A stretch of 50,032 nt of DNA from Lachnospiraceae bacterium (GTDB lineage Bacteria; Bacillota; Clostridia; Lachnospirales; Lachnospiraceae), in assembly GCA_024403555.1 (NCBI GenBank), contig JAKSRP010000009.1:1-50032 (forward strand), given 5' to 3'. The notes beneath the pieces were generated by a model, which was not told where the DNA came from, ran no database searches, and saw only the letters and a list, made by a program, of their open reading frames with translations. Positions 6,490 to 15,662 of the stretch are shown here, in pieces. How positions within the stretch are numbered: the first letter of the stretch is position 1; each line of letters opens with the position of its first letter. The position numbers and the translations under genes were made by a program.

Positions 6490-8925
6490 TTATTTTGTTA
6501 AATCAATCTTTTCTAAGTTCCAGATTTCAGTTGCGTACTGTTCGATTGTACGGTCAGCTGTAAATTTACCGGAATGAGCGATATTTAAGATTGCAGATTT
6601 AGCCCATGCAGATTCATCTTTGTAAGCTTCGTTAATGCGAGCCTGAGCTTCACAGTAAGAATCGAAGTCTTTTAAAATGAAGTACATATCCTGATTTAAT
6701 AAAGATTCATATAATGGTCTGAATAAATCAGGGTTTTCTGGGGAGTAGAAGCCATTGATTAACTGTGTTAATACTTTACGAATGTTGTCATTGCTATTGT
6801 AGATATCTCTTGGATAGTATCCACCATTCTTTTCGTAATCCATAACTTCTTCTGCGCTTAAACCGAAGATGAAAGCGTGTTCTTCGCCAACTTCTTCTAC
6901 GATTTCAACGTTAGCACCGTCCATTGTACCAAGTGTTAATGCACCGTTTAACATGAACTTCATGTTACCTGTACCAGAAGCTTCACGGGAAGCTGTAGAA
7001 ATCTGTTCGGAAACATCAGCTGCTGCAAAGATCCATTCTGCATTGGATACACGGTAGTCTTCGATAAATACAACTTTGATTTTGCCATCGATTGTTGGAT
7101 CGTTGTTGATTTTCTTCGCTACGTTGTTGATTAACTTGATTGTTAATTTAGCTGTGTGGTAACCAGCTGCTGCTTTAGCACCAAATACAAATGTTCTTGG
7201 AGTGATATCCATATGTGGATGTTCTTTGATCTGGTTGTATAAGTGCATTACATGAAGGATATTTAATAACTGACGTTTGTATTCATGTAATCTCTTAACC
7301 TGACAGTCAAAGATAGATCTTGGATTAACTTCAACATCGTTGTGTTCTTTGATGTATCCAGCTAAACGAAGTTTGTTTTTGTATTTGATATTTAAGAATT
7401 CCTGCTGAGCTTTTGCATCGTCAGCGTAAATTGCTAATTTTTCAAGGTGTGGAAGGTTTGTAATCCATTCATCACCAATTTTGTCTGTGATCCAGTCTGC
7501 TAATAATGGGTCACCGTGTAATAAGAAACGTCTCTGTGTGATACCATTTGTCTTGTTGTTGAACTGTTCTGGTCTCATTTCATAGAAGTCTTTTAATTCA
7601 CGTTTCTTTAAGATTTCTGTATGTAATCTAGCTACACCGTTAACGGAGTAGGAACCTGCGATTGCAAGGTTAGCCATACGAACCTGTCCATCGTAAAGAA
7701 TTGCCATGGAAGCAATCTTTTCTGGCTGGTTTGGATATTTTTCTTCGATTTTCTTAACAAATCGAGCGTGGATTTCTTCAACGATCTGGTATACACGTGG
7801 AAGTAATCTGGAGAATAATTCGATTGGCCATTTTTCAAGTGCTTCAGCCATGATTGTGTGGTTTGTGTAAGCACATGTACGGCATGTGAGATCCCAAGCG
7901 TCATCCCATCCAAGACCTTCTTCGTCAACTAAGATTCTCATTAATTCAGCTACTGCTACTGTTGGATGAGTATCATTTAACTGGAAAGCTACCTTGTTTG
8001 GTAATTCATGGATATCGTCATTGTATGCTTTGAAACGGTCAATTGCATTCTGTACGGAAGCAGATACGAAGAAGTACTGCTGTTTTAAACGTAATTCTTT
8101 ACCAGAGTAGTGGTTGTCATTTGGATATAATACTTCGGAGATTGTACGAGCTAAGTTCTGTTCTTCAACAGCCTTCTTGTAATCACCCTGATCAAAAGAA
8201 GATAAGTTGAATGTCTGAATAGCTTCTGCATCCCAGATACGAAGTGTGTTAACAACACCATTGCCGTATCCTAAGATTGGCATATCATAAGGAACAGCTT
8301 TTACCTGCTGGTAACCTTTCTGAACGAATTTTCTGTGACCTTTTTCATCATATTCTACTTCAACATAACCGCCGAATTTAACAGTTTTGGAATATTCGCT
8401 ACGGCAGATTTCGAATGGGTTTCCATCTTTTAACCAATCATCTGGTTCTTCTTTCTGGTAACCATCAACGATTGCCTGTTTGAACATACCATAGTGGTAA
8501 CGGATACCACAACCATATGCTGGGTAACCAAGAGTTGCAAGAGAGTCTAAGAAACAAGCTGCAAGACGGCCTAAACCACCATTACCTAAAGCAGCATCTC
8601 TTTCCTGGTCTTCGATTACGTTGATATCAATTCCTAAATCATCTAATGCTGCAGCGATTTCGTTGTAGCATTTTAAGTTGATCATGTTGTTACCTAAAGC
8701 ACGACCCATTAAGAATTCCATGGATAAATAGAATACAGTCTTTTTGTTCTGATCTTTGTATTCCTGCTGAGCTTTGATCCAGTCATCCATCATTAAGTCT
8801 TTTACTGCATAACAAACAGCTGTATAGATTTCTTTGTCAGAAGCTTCAGATAAACTTTTACGGCAAATATTTTTACAGTAGTTTTCTACAGATTTAATAA
8901 ATGCTTTTTTCTTAAATTTTTTCAT
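6490..8925 (-). CDS. glgP: Glycogen/starch alpha-glucan phosphorylase
   Basis: An 811-residue GT35 phosphorylase, full length for the family. It releases glucose 1-phosphate from the non-reducing ends of storage alpha-glucans using orthophosphate and PLP. Visible signatures are YLSMEFLMGR near the N-terminus, GNGGLGRLAACFLDS, KVAFQLNDTHPT, RLHEYKRQLLN, and the PLP-lysine segment EASGTGNMKFMLNGALTLGT. The start follows GAAAGAGG. No other glycogen gene is adjacent. The gene follows ileS, separated by a strong hairpin. Codon use is strongly biased (GTT, ACA, GAA), as expected for a highly expressed gene. Confidence 0.97.
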   Translation of the reverse strand: MKKFKKKAFIKSVENYCKNICRKSLSEASDKEIYTAVCYAVKDLMMDDWIKAQQEYKDQNKKTVFYLSMEFLMGRALGNNMINLKCYNEIAAALDDLGIDINVIEDQERDAALGNGGLGRLAACFLDSLATLGYPAYGCGIRYHYGMFKQAIVDGYQKEEPDDWLKDGNPFEICRSEYSKTVKFGGYVEVEYDEKGHRKFVQKGYQQVKAVPYDMPILGYGNGVVNTLRIWDAEAIQTFNLSSFDQGDYKKAVEEQNLARTISEVLYPNDNHYSGKELRLKQQYFFVSASVQNAIDRFKAYNDDIHELPNKVAFQLNDTHPTVAVAELMRILVDEEGLGWDDAWDLTCRTCAYTNHTIMAEALEKWPIELFSRLLPRVYQIVEEIHARFVKKIEEKYPNQPEKIASMAILYDGQVRMANLAIAGSYSVNGVARLHTEILKKRELKDFYEMRPEQFNNKTNGITQRRFLLHGDPLLADWITDKIGDEWITNLPHLEKLAIYADDAKAQQEFLNIKYKNKLRLAGYIKEHNDVEVNPRSIFDCQVKRLHEYKRQLLNILHVMHLYNQIKEHPHMDITPRTFVFGAKAAAGYHTAKLTIKLINNVAKKINNDPTIDGKIKVVFIEDYRVSNAEWIFAAADVSEQISTASREASGTGNMKFMLNGALTLGTMDGANVEIVEEVGEEHAFIFGLSAEEVMDYEKNGGYYPRDIYNSNDNIRKVLTQLINGFYSPENPDLFRPLYESLLNQDMYFILKDFDSYCEAQARINEAYKDESAWAKSAILNIAHSGKFTADRTIEQYATEIWNLEKIDLTK

Positions 8926-8946
8926 AATTAACCTCTTTCGTAAAGA

Positions 8947-8973
8947 CAGAGCGGTTCTTTAAAAACCGCTCTG
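8947..8973 (-). terminator. Hairpin between ileS and glgP, weak terminator
   Basis: A perfect 10-bp stem CAGAGCGGTT / AACCGCTCTG. The following T stretch on the minus strand is poor, so some read-through from ileS into glgP is plausible. Confidence 0.55.
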
Positions 8974-9008
8974 AAATTAAGCGTTACATTAACGTATTTT
9001 AGTAGAAA

Positions 9009-12000
9009 CTAGATTCTTTCTACACCTAATACTACTTTTTCTCCATTAATATTCCATTCTTTTGTATAACCAAATACTCCGTCTAATGCAATCGTTTCAC
9101 ATAATACATCATTTTTGATCATTTGTCCATTTTTCTCAATAATTTCGGCAATTTTACCATTTTCAGCTGCGGAAACCTTGATTTTATCAGTAACTTCGAA
9201 CCCTGCTTCCTTACGCATTGTCTGAATTTTACTAATGATTTCACGAACAAATCCTTCTTCAATGAGTTCTTCGGTGAGGTTTGTATCAAGAACAACTGTT
9301 ACGCCAAAGTTCTGTTCTGTTACATAACCTTCCTGTTTGATCATCTGGATTAATAATTCTTCTTCTTCTAATTCAACCGGCTGACCATTTACTTCAAATG
9401 CGATTTTACCATTTGCATCTAATTCAGCTTTTGCTGCATTGCCATCGATTTCGCTTAAGTGAGCACGGATACCATTTACTAATTTACCGTATTTTCTACC
9501 TACGAAACGAAGGTTTGGTTTGAATTCATATGTTGTGAAGGAAGATACGTCATCTGTAAATTCTACTTCTTTCACATTTAATTCGTCAGCAATGATTTCC
9601 TTAAACATGTCATCAAGCTCTTTTTCAGCTCTTACATACATCTTGCCGATTGGCTGTCTGTTTTTGATTCCGGATGCGTTACGGCAAGCACGACCAAGTA
9701 CAACTGCCTTTAATAATTCATCCATATCTGCTTCTAAGTCTGCATCGATGAAGGCTTCATTTGCAACTGGGAAGTCACATAAGTGGATACTTTCTGGAGC
9801 ATCAGCGTCTACATTCTTAACTAAGTTCTGGTAAATATCTTCTGTAAGGAATGGAATCATAGGTGCTGCAACCTTAGCGATCTGAACTAATGCTGTGTAA
9901 AGAGTCATGTAAGCATTGATCTTATCCTGTTCCATGCCTTTTGCCCAGTAACGGGAACGGGAACGACGAACATACCAGTTAGACATATCATCTACGAATT
10001 CCTGTAATGCTCTTGCAGATTCGGGGATACGATAGTTTGCTAAGTTGTCATCCACTTCTTTTGTTACGGAGTTTAACTTGGATAATAACCATTTATCCAT
10101 TAAGGATAATTTGTCATATTCTAATTCATATTTTGTTGGATCGAAGTTATCGATGTTTGCATAGAGTACATAGAATGCGTATGTATTCCATAATGTACCC
10201 ATGAATTTATTCTGACCTTCTTTTACAGCTCTTCCGTGGAAACGGTTTGGTAACCATGGAGCAGAGTTTACATAGAAGTACCAACGGATTGCATCTGCAC
10301 CGTATTCTTCTAATGCATCAAATGGGTCTACCGCATTTCCTTTGGACTTACTCATCTTCTGTCCATTTTCATCCTGAACATGTCCTAAAACGATAACGTT
10401 CTTATAAGGAGCCTTGTTGAAGATTAATGTGGAGATTGCAAGTAAGGAGTAGAACCATCCACGAGTCTGGTCAACTGCTTCAGAAATGAAGTCAGCTGGG
10501 AACTGTGCTTCGAATAAGTCTTTATTTTCAAATGGATAGTGATGCTGAGCAAATGGCATTGCACCGGAGTCGAACCAGCAGTCGATTACTTCTGGTACTC
10601 TCTTCATCTGCTTACCACAGCAAGGACATGTAATTGTTACAGCATCGATGTATGGACGGTGAAGTTCGATTTCGTCTGGACAGTTATCAGACATGGATTT
10701 TAATTCTTCGATGGAACCAATTGCATGCTGATGTCCGCATTCACATTCCCATACGTTAAGTGGTGTTCCCCAGTAACGGTTACGAGAGATACCCCAATCC
10801 TGAACATTCTTTAACCAGTCACCAAAACGGCCTGTACCGATTGTTTCAGGAATCCAGTTGATTGTGTTGTTATTTCTGATTAAGTCTTCCTTCACAGCTG
10901 TCATCTTGATAAACCAGGATTCACGTGCATAGTAAATAAGTGGTGTATCACATCTCCAGCAGTGTGGGTAGCTATGTTCGAACTTAGGAGCGTCAAATAA
11001 TAAGCCTCTGTCTTCTAAGTCCTGTAAGATAGGCATGTCAGCCTTTTTGCAAAATGTTCCTGCCCAAGGTGTTTCTTCTGTCATTTCACCTTTACTGTTT
11101 ACTAACTGTAAGAATGGTAAATCATATTTCTGACCAACCTTGTTATCGTCTTCACCGAATGCAGGAGCAATATGAACGACACCAGTACCATCTGTTAATG
11201 TTACGTAGCTGTCACATACAACATAGTGGCCTTTTTTGTTTAATTCGCCAAAGCTGTATAATGGTTCATATTCTTTGTATTCTAAATCTTTACCTACATA
11301 AGATTCTAAGATTTCTACGTCTTCACCTAATACAGTAGAAACTAATGCTTCTGCCATATAGTATGTATATTCACCTGCTTTTACCTTAACGTATGTTTCT
11401 ACTGGGTTTACACAAAGAGCTACGTTAGAAGGTAATGTCCAAGGTGTTGTTGTCCATGCTAAGATAAATGCATCTTCATCTTTTACCTTGAAACGAACAA
11501 CTGCGGAACGTTCTTTTACATCTTTATATCCCTGAGCTACTTCGTGGGAAGATAAAGGTGTACCACAACGTGGGCAGTAAGGTACGATTTTGTGACCTTT
11601 GTATAATAATTTTTTGTTCCAGATTTCTTTTAATGCCCACCATTCGGATTCGATAAAGCTATCGTGGTAAGTTACATATGGATCATCCATATCAGCCCAG
11701 AAACCTACTGTTCCGGAGAAGTCTTCCCACATACCTTTGTATTTCCATACAGATTCTTTACAGTGGTCGATAAATGGTTCTAAACCATATTCTTCAATCT
11801 GTTCTTTTCCGTCTAAGCCTAATAATTTTTCTACTTCTAATTCTACTGGAAGACCGTGTGTATCCCAGCCAGCTTTACGAGGAACCATGTTTCCTTTCAT
11901 TGTCTGGTAACGAGGAATCATATCTTTGATTACACGAGTTAAAACGTGACCGATATGTGGTTTTCCGTTTGCAGTTGGAGGTCCATCATAGAATGTATAG

Positions 12001-12122
12001 CTTGGGCTTCCTTCTCTTAATTCAATACTTTTTTCGAAAATTTTGTTTTCATTCCAAAACTTAACTGTCTTTTTTTCATTTTCAACGTAGTTTACGTTTG
12101 GACTAACTTTCTTGTACAGCAT
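9009..12122 (-). CDS. ileS: Isoleucyl-tRNA synthetase
   Basis: A class I aminoacyl-tRNA synthetase of 1037 residues from ATG 12122. The reading frame extends to a TTG at 12143, but AGGAGG (12131-12136) lies inside that extension and points to the ATG. It carries the HIGH motif in GPPTANGKPHIGHVLTR, the editing-domain sequence AWTTTPWTLPSN, and the KMSKS loop in GQKMSKSKGNAVDP. The length fits the longer, about 1040-residue IleS clade (the type often less sensitive to mupirocin) rather than the roughly 920-residue type; that assignment is inference. Expression is controlled by the T-box leader upstream, whose specifier is an isoleucine codon. Confidence 0.97.
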   Translation of the reverse strand: MLYKKVSPNVNYVENEKKTVKFWNENKIFEKSIELREGSPSYTFYDGPPTANGKPHIGHVLTRVIKDMIPRYQTMKGNMVPRKAGWDTHGLPVELEVEKLLGLDGKEQIEEYGLEPFIDHCKESVWKYKGMWEDFSGTVGFWADMDDPYVTYHDSFIESEWWALKEIWNKKLLYKGHKIVPYCPRCGTPLSSHEVAQGYKDVKERSAVVRFKVKDEDAFILAWTTTPWTLPSNVALCVNPVETYVKVKAGEYTYYMAEALVSTVLGEDVEILESYVGKDLEYKEYEPLYSFGELNKKGHYVVCDSYVTLTDGTGVVHIAPAFGEDDNKVGQKYDLPFLQLVNSKGEMTEETPWAGTFCKKADMPILQDLEDRGLLFDAPKFEHSYPHCWRCDTPLIYYARESWFIKMTAVKEDLIRNNNTINWIPETIGTGRFGDWLKNVQDWGISRNRYWGTPLNVWECECGHQHAIGSIEELKSMSDNCPDEIELHRPYIDAVTITCPCCGKQMKRVPEVIDCWFDSGAMPFAQHHYPFENKDLFEAQFPADFISEAVDQTRGWFYSLLAISTLIFNKAPYKNVIVLGHVQDENGQKMSKSKGNAVDPFDALEEYGADAIRWYFYVNSAPWLPNRFHGRAVKEGQNKFMGTLWNTYAFYVLYANIDNFDPTKYELEYDKLSLMDKWLLSKLNSVTKEVDDNLANYRIPESARALQEFVDDMSNWYVRRSRSRYWAKGMEQDKINAYMTLYTALVQIAKVAAPMIPFLTEDIYQNLVKNVDADAPESIHLCDFPVANEAFIDADLEADMDELLKAVVLGRACRNASGIKNRQPIGKMYVRAEKELDDMFKEIIADELNVKEVEFTDDVSSFTTYEFKPNLRFVGRKYGKLVNGIRAHLSEIDGNAAKAELDANGKIAFEVNGQPVELEEEELLIQMIKQEGYVTEQNFGVTVVLDTNLTEELIEEGFVREIISKIQTMRKEAGFEVTDKIKVSAAENGKIAEIIEKNGQMIKNDVLCETIALDGVFGYTKEWNINGEKVVLGVERI

Positions 12123-12170
12123 GTACGCTTCCTCCTTTTTCAAATTTGGAAATGTGTAATATATAAAATA

Positions 12171-12236
12171 GAGTTTCGCTCGCGAAACTCTCGCGCCGAG
12201 CGCGGTCGCGTTAGCGACATTTACTTATCGCGCGAG
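12171..12236 (-). repeat. GC-rich nested palindromes in the ileS leader, after the T-box terminator
   Basis: GAGTTTCGC / GCGAAACTC (12171-12179 and 12182-12190) is followed by a larger stem CTCGCGC / GCGCGAG (12190-12196 and 12230-12236) enclosing GTCGC / GCGAC (12205-12218). This lies between the T-box terminator and the ribosome binding site and is much more GC-rich than its surroundings. The same GAGTTTCGC-N2-GCGAAACTC hairpin recurs at 36143-36162. Confidence 0.7.
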
Positions 12237-12252
12237 TGTGCATCCTCACGGA

Positions 12253-12299
12253 GTGCTTTTTTCATGATATAGGTTTCCTATATCATAAAAAAAGCCTCC
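12253..12299. repeat. Palindrome next to the T-box terminator
   Basis: ATGATATAGG (12264-12273) and CCTATATCAT (12277-12286) are inverted around TTT, extended outward by TTTTTT / AAAAAAA and GC. It begins within the T run of the T-box terminator, so it forms a second hairpin immediately after it. An inserted or duplicated element is possible. Confidence 0.6.
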
Positions 12300-12550
12300 A
12301 TCCTGCAAACAGGATGAAGGCCATAAACAGCATTCATTATACCACCCATTTCACATACAATCATATGTTATCCATATAACGGTGGACACCGGCCTGGCCT
12401 ACTTAATTTCAGCTGGCAGCTCAGAAGTGATATTCACCAGACTCTACTCATACCGGGCTCACACCATCCCCAGCTCGCTCACACTTTCAAAATAAGGCTA
12501 CTGTCTTCGTCAACGCTTTTACTTATTCAATTGATTCTAAATAAAAATCA
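12287..12550 (-). ncRNA. T-box riboswitch of ileS (isoleucine specifier)
   Basis: A minus-strand leader with the T-box parts in order: stem I start AGCGAGCTGGGGATGG; a specifier region reading GAAT-ATC-ACTTCTGAGC, with ATC (Ile) at 12431-12429; the T-box sequence AAATGGGTGGTA (12351-12340); and a terminator whose stem GCCTTCATCCTG / CAGGATGGAGGC (12321-12310 and 12305-12294) is followed by seven Ts. The T-box motif departs from the usual AGGGTGG-ACCGCG beyond its core. Uncharged tRNA-Ile should favour the antiterminator and turn ileS on. Confidence 0.9.
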
Positions 12551-12557
12551 CTTGCAT

Positions 12558-12586
12558 ATTCTATTATATATCATAAAAATTGTCAA
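12558..12586 (-). promoter_or_regulatory. Promoter of the T-box-ileS transcript
   Basis: TTGACA (12586-12581) and TAGAAT (12563-12558) on the minus strand are separated by 17 bp. Transcription should start near 12551, just before the T-box. Confidence 0.8.
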
Positions 12587-12603
12587 GTTTTTTATGGATT
12601 AAT

Positions 12604-12623
12604 GGCTTAACAAAGCCTTTTTT
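12604..12623 (+). terminator. Plus-strand terminator-like hairpin with no plus-strand gene
   Basis: GGCTT-AACA-AAGCC followed by TTTTTT on the plus strand, in the gap between the ileS promoter and the end of the transglutaminase gene. It points away from both annotated genes. It may stop antisense transcription into the 12639-13835 gene, or end an unrecognised RNA. Confidence 0.45.
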
Positions 12624-12638
12624 CGCATATTTCAGGCT

Positions 12639-13835
12639 TTAATACTTCCAGTAAATAATAATCTTATCCATACTCTTTTCATCAATATAAGAGCATGTTA
12701 CTTTGCCTTTGATATGATATTTTCTCTGAATTCGGTCCATTCCATCCTGGGTAAAATCTTCTAAAATATCATCTTTTGCGTCATAATAGGCATCATCATT
12801 TGCAAATTTGAACGTAGAATTTGACGATTTCTGATCAATATCATAACAGATCAGATTCCAGATTTCATTCCTGTCATAGTTCGTAAAATATCTCTGATTG
12901 ACACAATAATAATACCAGTCTAAACTATCGCATTTTGGATGGTTAAATACGGAATTATCCGCATTATGCGTTCTGCCAATCAATTCATCGTTGCAGAGCA
13001 TATAATCATACGTGATGCCATCTGTAGTTGTGCCATTGCCATCATAGTTTGGATCACCCCAGGTAGCATCCAAATGATAAAACTTTCCGTTACAAAGTAC
13101 AATGTTCCACGCATGTGCACCACGTCCGGTTGAGGATTCAGCTGTTCCAGATACGTATGTACAGAAGATATCCTGCTTTTGAAGCAAATACTGAATTGCT
13201 TTTGAATAACCAGCGCAAACTGATTTCTTGCCAATTAATACGCTGTCGATATACTGATTATTCGGTGCATCCTCCTCATAATCTGTGTTCTTTATCACAA
13301 AGCGATAGGTTGCCAAAATTTTCTGATAATCATTCTTACCCTCGTTGTCTTTCGCAATTTCCTTCGCTATTTCTTCCATTTTTGCAGACTTTTCGCTGAT
13401 TTCATTCTTCGCATACACATACTCAGGTTCAAGAGTCATACTAAATCCGATTTTCAGATAATAAAGTTTGTAGCCTCCACGACACCAGAAAATCTCCGGA
13501 TGATCATAAAGCACCGCATACCAGATTTTCTCTACCTCATCACTGTCTCTCGACTTAATTTTAATTGATTCCTCTAAGTCCGTAAGTCCCTGATACAAAT
13601 CATCATAGATGCTTTGCTCCTTATTCGTAAGCTGAGCTCTGTAATAATAAGTTTCAGCTTTTTCATTCCCCGCTTCCGGCTCTGCTCTCTGTTCTGTCGT
13701 TGCCTCTTTTCCAACTTCAATATTCTTTATGGTATTGTATCCGCCTGTCATAAAGCAGTAAATACCCCCGACAAGCAATAGAAGAATGAGAATGCTAAAA
13801 AGACATCCCCCACAGCCTGAACTTTTTCTTTCCAT
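12639..13835 (-). CDS. Membrane-anchored transglutaminase-like protein
   Basis: A 398-residue protein with a short basic, cysteine- and glycine-rich start (MERKSSGCGGC) and one membrane segment at about residues 11-30, leaving the rest outside the cell. The core has the transglutaminase/protease-like triad order: Cys in GKKSVCAGYSKA, His in GRGAHAWNIV, Asp in YHLDATWGDP. The flanks are not recognised. Such proteins can be peptidases, crosslinkers or cell-wall-associated; the substrate is unknown. The start follows TTAGGAGT. It is the last gene of the minus-strand run behind the pseudouridine synthase (12-bp gap), so it may share the kinase operon's transcript. Confidence 0.82.
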   Translation of the reverse strand: MERKSSGCGGCLFSILILLLLVGGIYCFMTGGYNTIKNIEVGKEATTEQRAEPEAGNEKAETYYYRAQLTNKEQSIYDDLYQGLTDLEESIKIKSRDSDEVEKIWYAVLYDHPEIFWCRGGYKLYYLKIGFSMTLEPEYVYAKNEISEKSAKMEEIAKEIAKDNEGKNDYQKILATYRFVIKNTDYEEDAPNNQYIDSVLIGKKSVCAGYSKAIQYLLQKQDIFCTYVSGTAESSTGRGAHAWNIVLCNGKFYHLDATWGDPNYDGNGTTTDGITYDYMLCNDELIGRTHNADNSVFNHPKCDSLDWYYYCVNQRYFTNYDRNEIWNLICYDIDQKSSNSTFKFANDDAYYDAKDDILEDFTQDGMDRIQRKYHIKGKVTCSYIDEKSMDKIIIYWKY

Positions 13836-13847
13836 AAATTAATACTC

Positions 13848-14735
13848 CTAATCTGCCATCAATCTCTTCATATCCTCTGGGAGCTCTGACACAAACTCCA
13901 TCTGCTCCTTTGTTATTGGATGCTCAAATCCAATTTTATAACAATGCAGCGCCTGACGGGAAATATCCCGAAAGTCCGGATTATACAAAAAATCACCAGG
14001 AAGAGGGTGTCCGATATGCTTCATATGAACACGAATTTGATGTGTCCTGCCTGTTTCTAATACAATTTTAAGAAGTGAATACTTATCTCCACTTTTTATT
14101 GTTTCATAATGCGTAATGGCATCTTTCCCTTTTATCAGATCTATCTGACGCTCAATAATCGATCCCTCTACACGTCCAATTGGTGCATTAATTATTCCCA
14201 TGCCTTTTACACATCCACTGACAACTGCCATATATTCCTTATGAAACAATCCATTCTTCACCGCTTTGGACATAATTGCTCCAGCAAGCATATGTTTAGC
14301 AAGAATAACAACACCACTTGTATCTCGATCTAAACGATTAAGGCAGCGAAAAACATATTTTATTCCCTGTCTATTGTAATACCCCATCACAGAATTCGCT
14401 AAAGTTCCATAATGATGATTAATCGACGGATGAATCGCCATTCCTGCCGGTTTATCCACTACAAGGATATCTTCATCCTCATAAAGGATCTTAAGTGGTA
14501 GATTCTCTGCCTCAATATTTTCTGAGGTTGCCGTTTCAAAAATTGTCACTATCAGTGTAGTGCCTTCTTTTAAACATGTTCCTGCTGAAACACAATTCCC
14601 ATTAATAGAAAATGCTCCCTCTTGCTTTTTAAGTGTAGAGATACTTTTTCTTGTGTAGCCCTGCTGTCGTAAAAAATATGCAATTGTCATTCCATTTTCA
14701 CTAGGTGTAATTTCATAATTAACAATTCGTTTCAT
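13848..14735 (-). CDS. RluA-family 23S rRNA/tRNA pseudouridine synthase
   Basis: A 295-residue RluA-type enzyme. An N-terminal S4-like RNA-binding segment (FLRQQGYTRKSISTLKKQEG) is followed by the catalytic domain with ILVVDKPAGMAIHPS and the active-site aspartate in NRLDRDTSGVVILAK, then GRTHQIRVHMKHIGHPLPGD. It isomerises specific uridines in rRNA or tRNA; the target site cannot be assigned. It lies 14 bp after the fourth sensor gene without a clear Shine-Dalgarno, so translational coupling or an operon tail position is likely. Confidence 0.93.
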   Translation of the reverse strand: MKRIVNYEITPSENGMTIAYFLRQQGYTRKSISTLKKQEGAFSINGNCVSAGTCLKEGTTLIVTIFETATSENIEAENLPLKILYEDEDILVVDKPAGMAIHPSINHHYGTLANSVMGYYNRQGIKYVFRCLNRLDRDTSGVVILAKHMLAGAIMSKAVKNGLFHKEYMAVVSGCVKGMGIINAPIGRVEGSIIERQIDLIKGKDAITHYETIKSGDKYSLLKIVLETGRTHQIRVHMKHIGHPLPGDFLYNPDFRDISRQALHCYKIGFEHPITKEQMEFVSELPEDMKRLMAD

Positions 14736-14749
14736 AACATAAATTTAGC

Positions 14750-15631
14750 TTATACTATCTGTTCTTCAAAGGCTTGTGTAACCTTGCCCTTTAGGTCAGT
14801 GAGCATGGTATTCGCCTGCTCTTTGGTCATCTCATCTTCTCCCAAAACAAGTATCGTCTGCAGATAATTATTCATATCATGTCTGATATCTCGAAGCTTC
14901 TCATTCTGTTTATTCGCAAGCTGATAGGATTCATAATGATAATCCTGTTCTTTTTGCATTTCTTCCATGAGTGCTTCCTGTTCCTTCTTAGCAATATGAC
15001 TACGAAGAATCTCAAGGCCTAGATAATATTGAAGAATAATACTTATCCCTGATACTCCACTTAATGTTGCAAAATGACTTCTGATACCAAGCGGATCTAG
15101 TAACACAACACATTTAAGAATCCCCATTTCAACTATACCCAATGCAAAAAAGACAAGAAATACTGGCATGTATTCTGGAGTTTTCTTTCGATAACAGATC
15201 ATTTCTGCAAGAACTACGGCCAAATATAGAACCATAGCATATAGAATTCTTGTCATGATTAATGTTGGATTCACTGTAAGAAAAAAAGATATCTTTTCAA
15301 AATAGAACGGGAACACAACAATCATAGTAAAGGGATCAAGTATGATGATTGCAAAATAACAAGCTAACGCTTTACCCATTCTCACACAAAAGGATTCTTC
15401 AGAAACAAAAAACATCACAATAGCCATGCTCAGTATTCCGAATATAATCTTAACACTCGCAACTTGTGGCAACAAATAATTCATTCCCATTGAAACGCTA
15501 TATATGGAAAGGAAGTAAAAAAGGGCTGTCTTATTCTGAGAATATTTTGATTTTGTAAAAAGTGTAATAAATTGCGCCATCAGATAAGCATGAGAAACAG
15601 CCATAATACCATTTGCAATAATCAATTCCAT
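14750..15631 (-). CDS. Membrane sensor with a histidine phosphoacceptor helix, no ATPase domain (sensor 4)
   Basis: 293 residues. Six or seven membrane segments occupy about residues 1-205, as in the AgrC/ComD sensor layout. A coiled coil beginning AKKEQEALMEEMQKEQDYHY then leads into the GHKL-kinase H-box IRHDMNNYLQTILVLGED. The protein ends about 30 residues later with no HATPase domain. Its last residues (TDLKGKVTQAFEEQIV) differ from those of its three tandem paralogues, and it is the most diverged at the C-terminus. It is probably phosphorylated in trans by the membrane ATPase encoded upstream; that is inference. The ATG follows GGGAGAAG. It is the last of the four sensor genes and precedes the pseudouridine synthase. 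Confidence 0.75.
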   Translation of the reverse strand: MELIIANGIMAVSHAYLMAQFITLFTKSKYSQNKTALFYFLSIYSVSMGMNYLLPQVASVKIIFGILSMAIVMFFVSEESFCVRMGKALACYFAIIILDPFTMIVVFPFYFEKISFFLTVNPTLIMTRILYAMVLYLAVVLAEMICYRKKTPEYMPVFLVFFALGIVEMGILKCVVLLDPLGIRSHFATLSGVSGISIILQYYLGLEILRSHIAKKEQEALMEEMQKEQDYHYESYQLANKQNEKLRDIRHDMNNYLQTILVLGEDEMTKEQANTMLTDLKGKVTQAFEEQIV

Positions 15632-15662
15632 TGCTTTACTTCTCCCTTCTCATACATTCCTA

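Noticed and set aside
12123-12143. TTG start of ileS
   Set aside because: The Shine-Dalgarno AGGAGG lies within this extension and serves ATG 12122.
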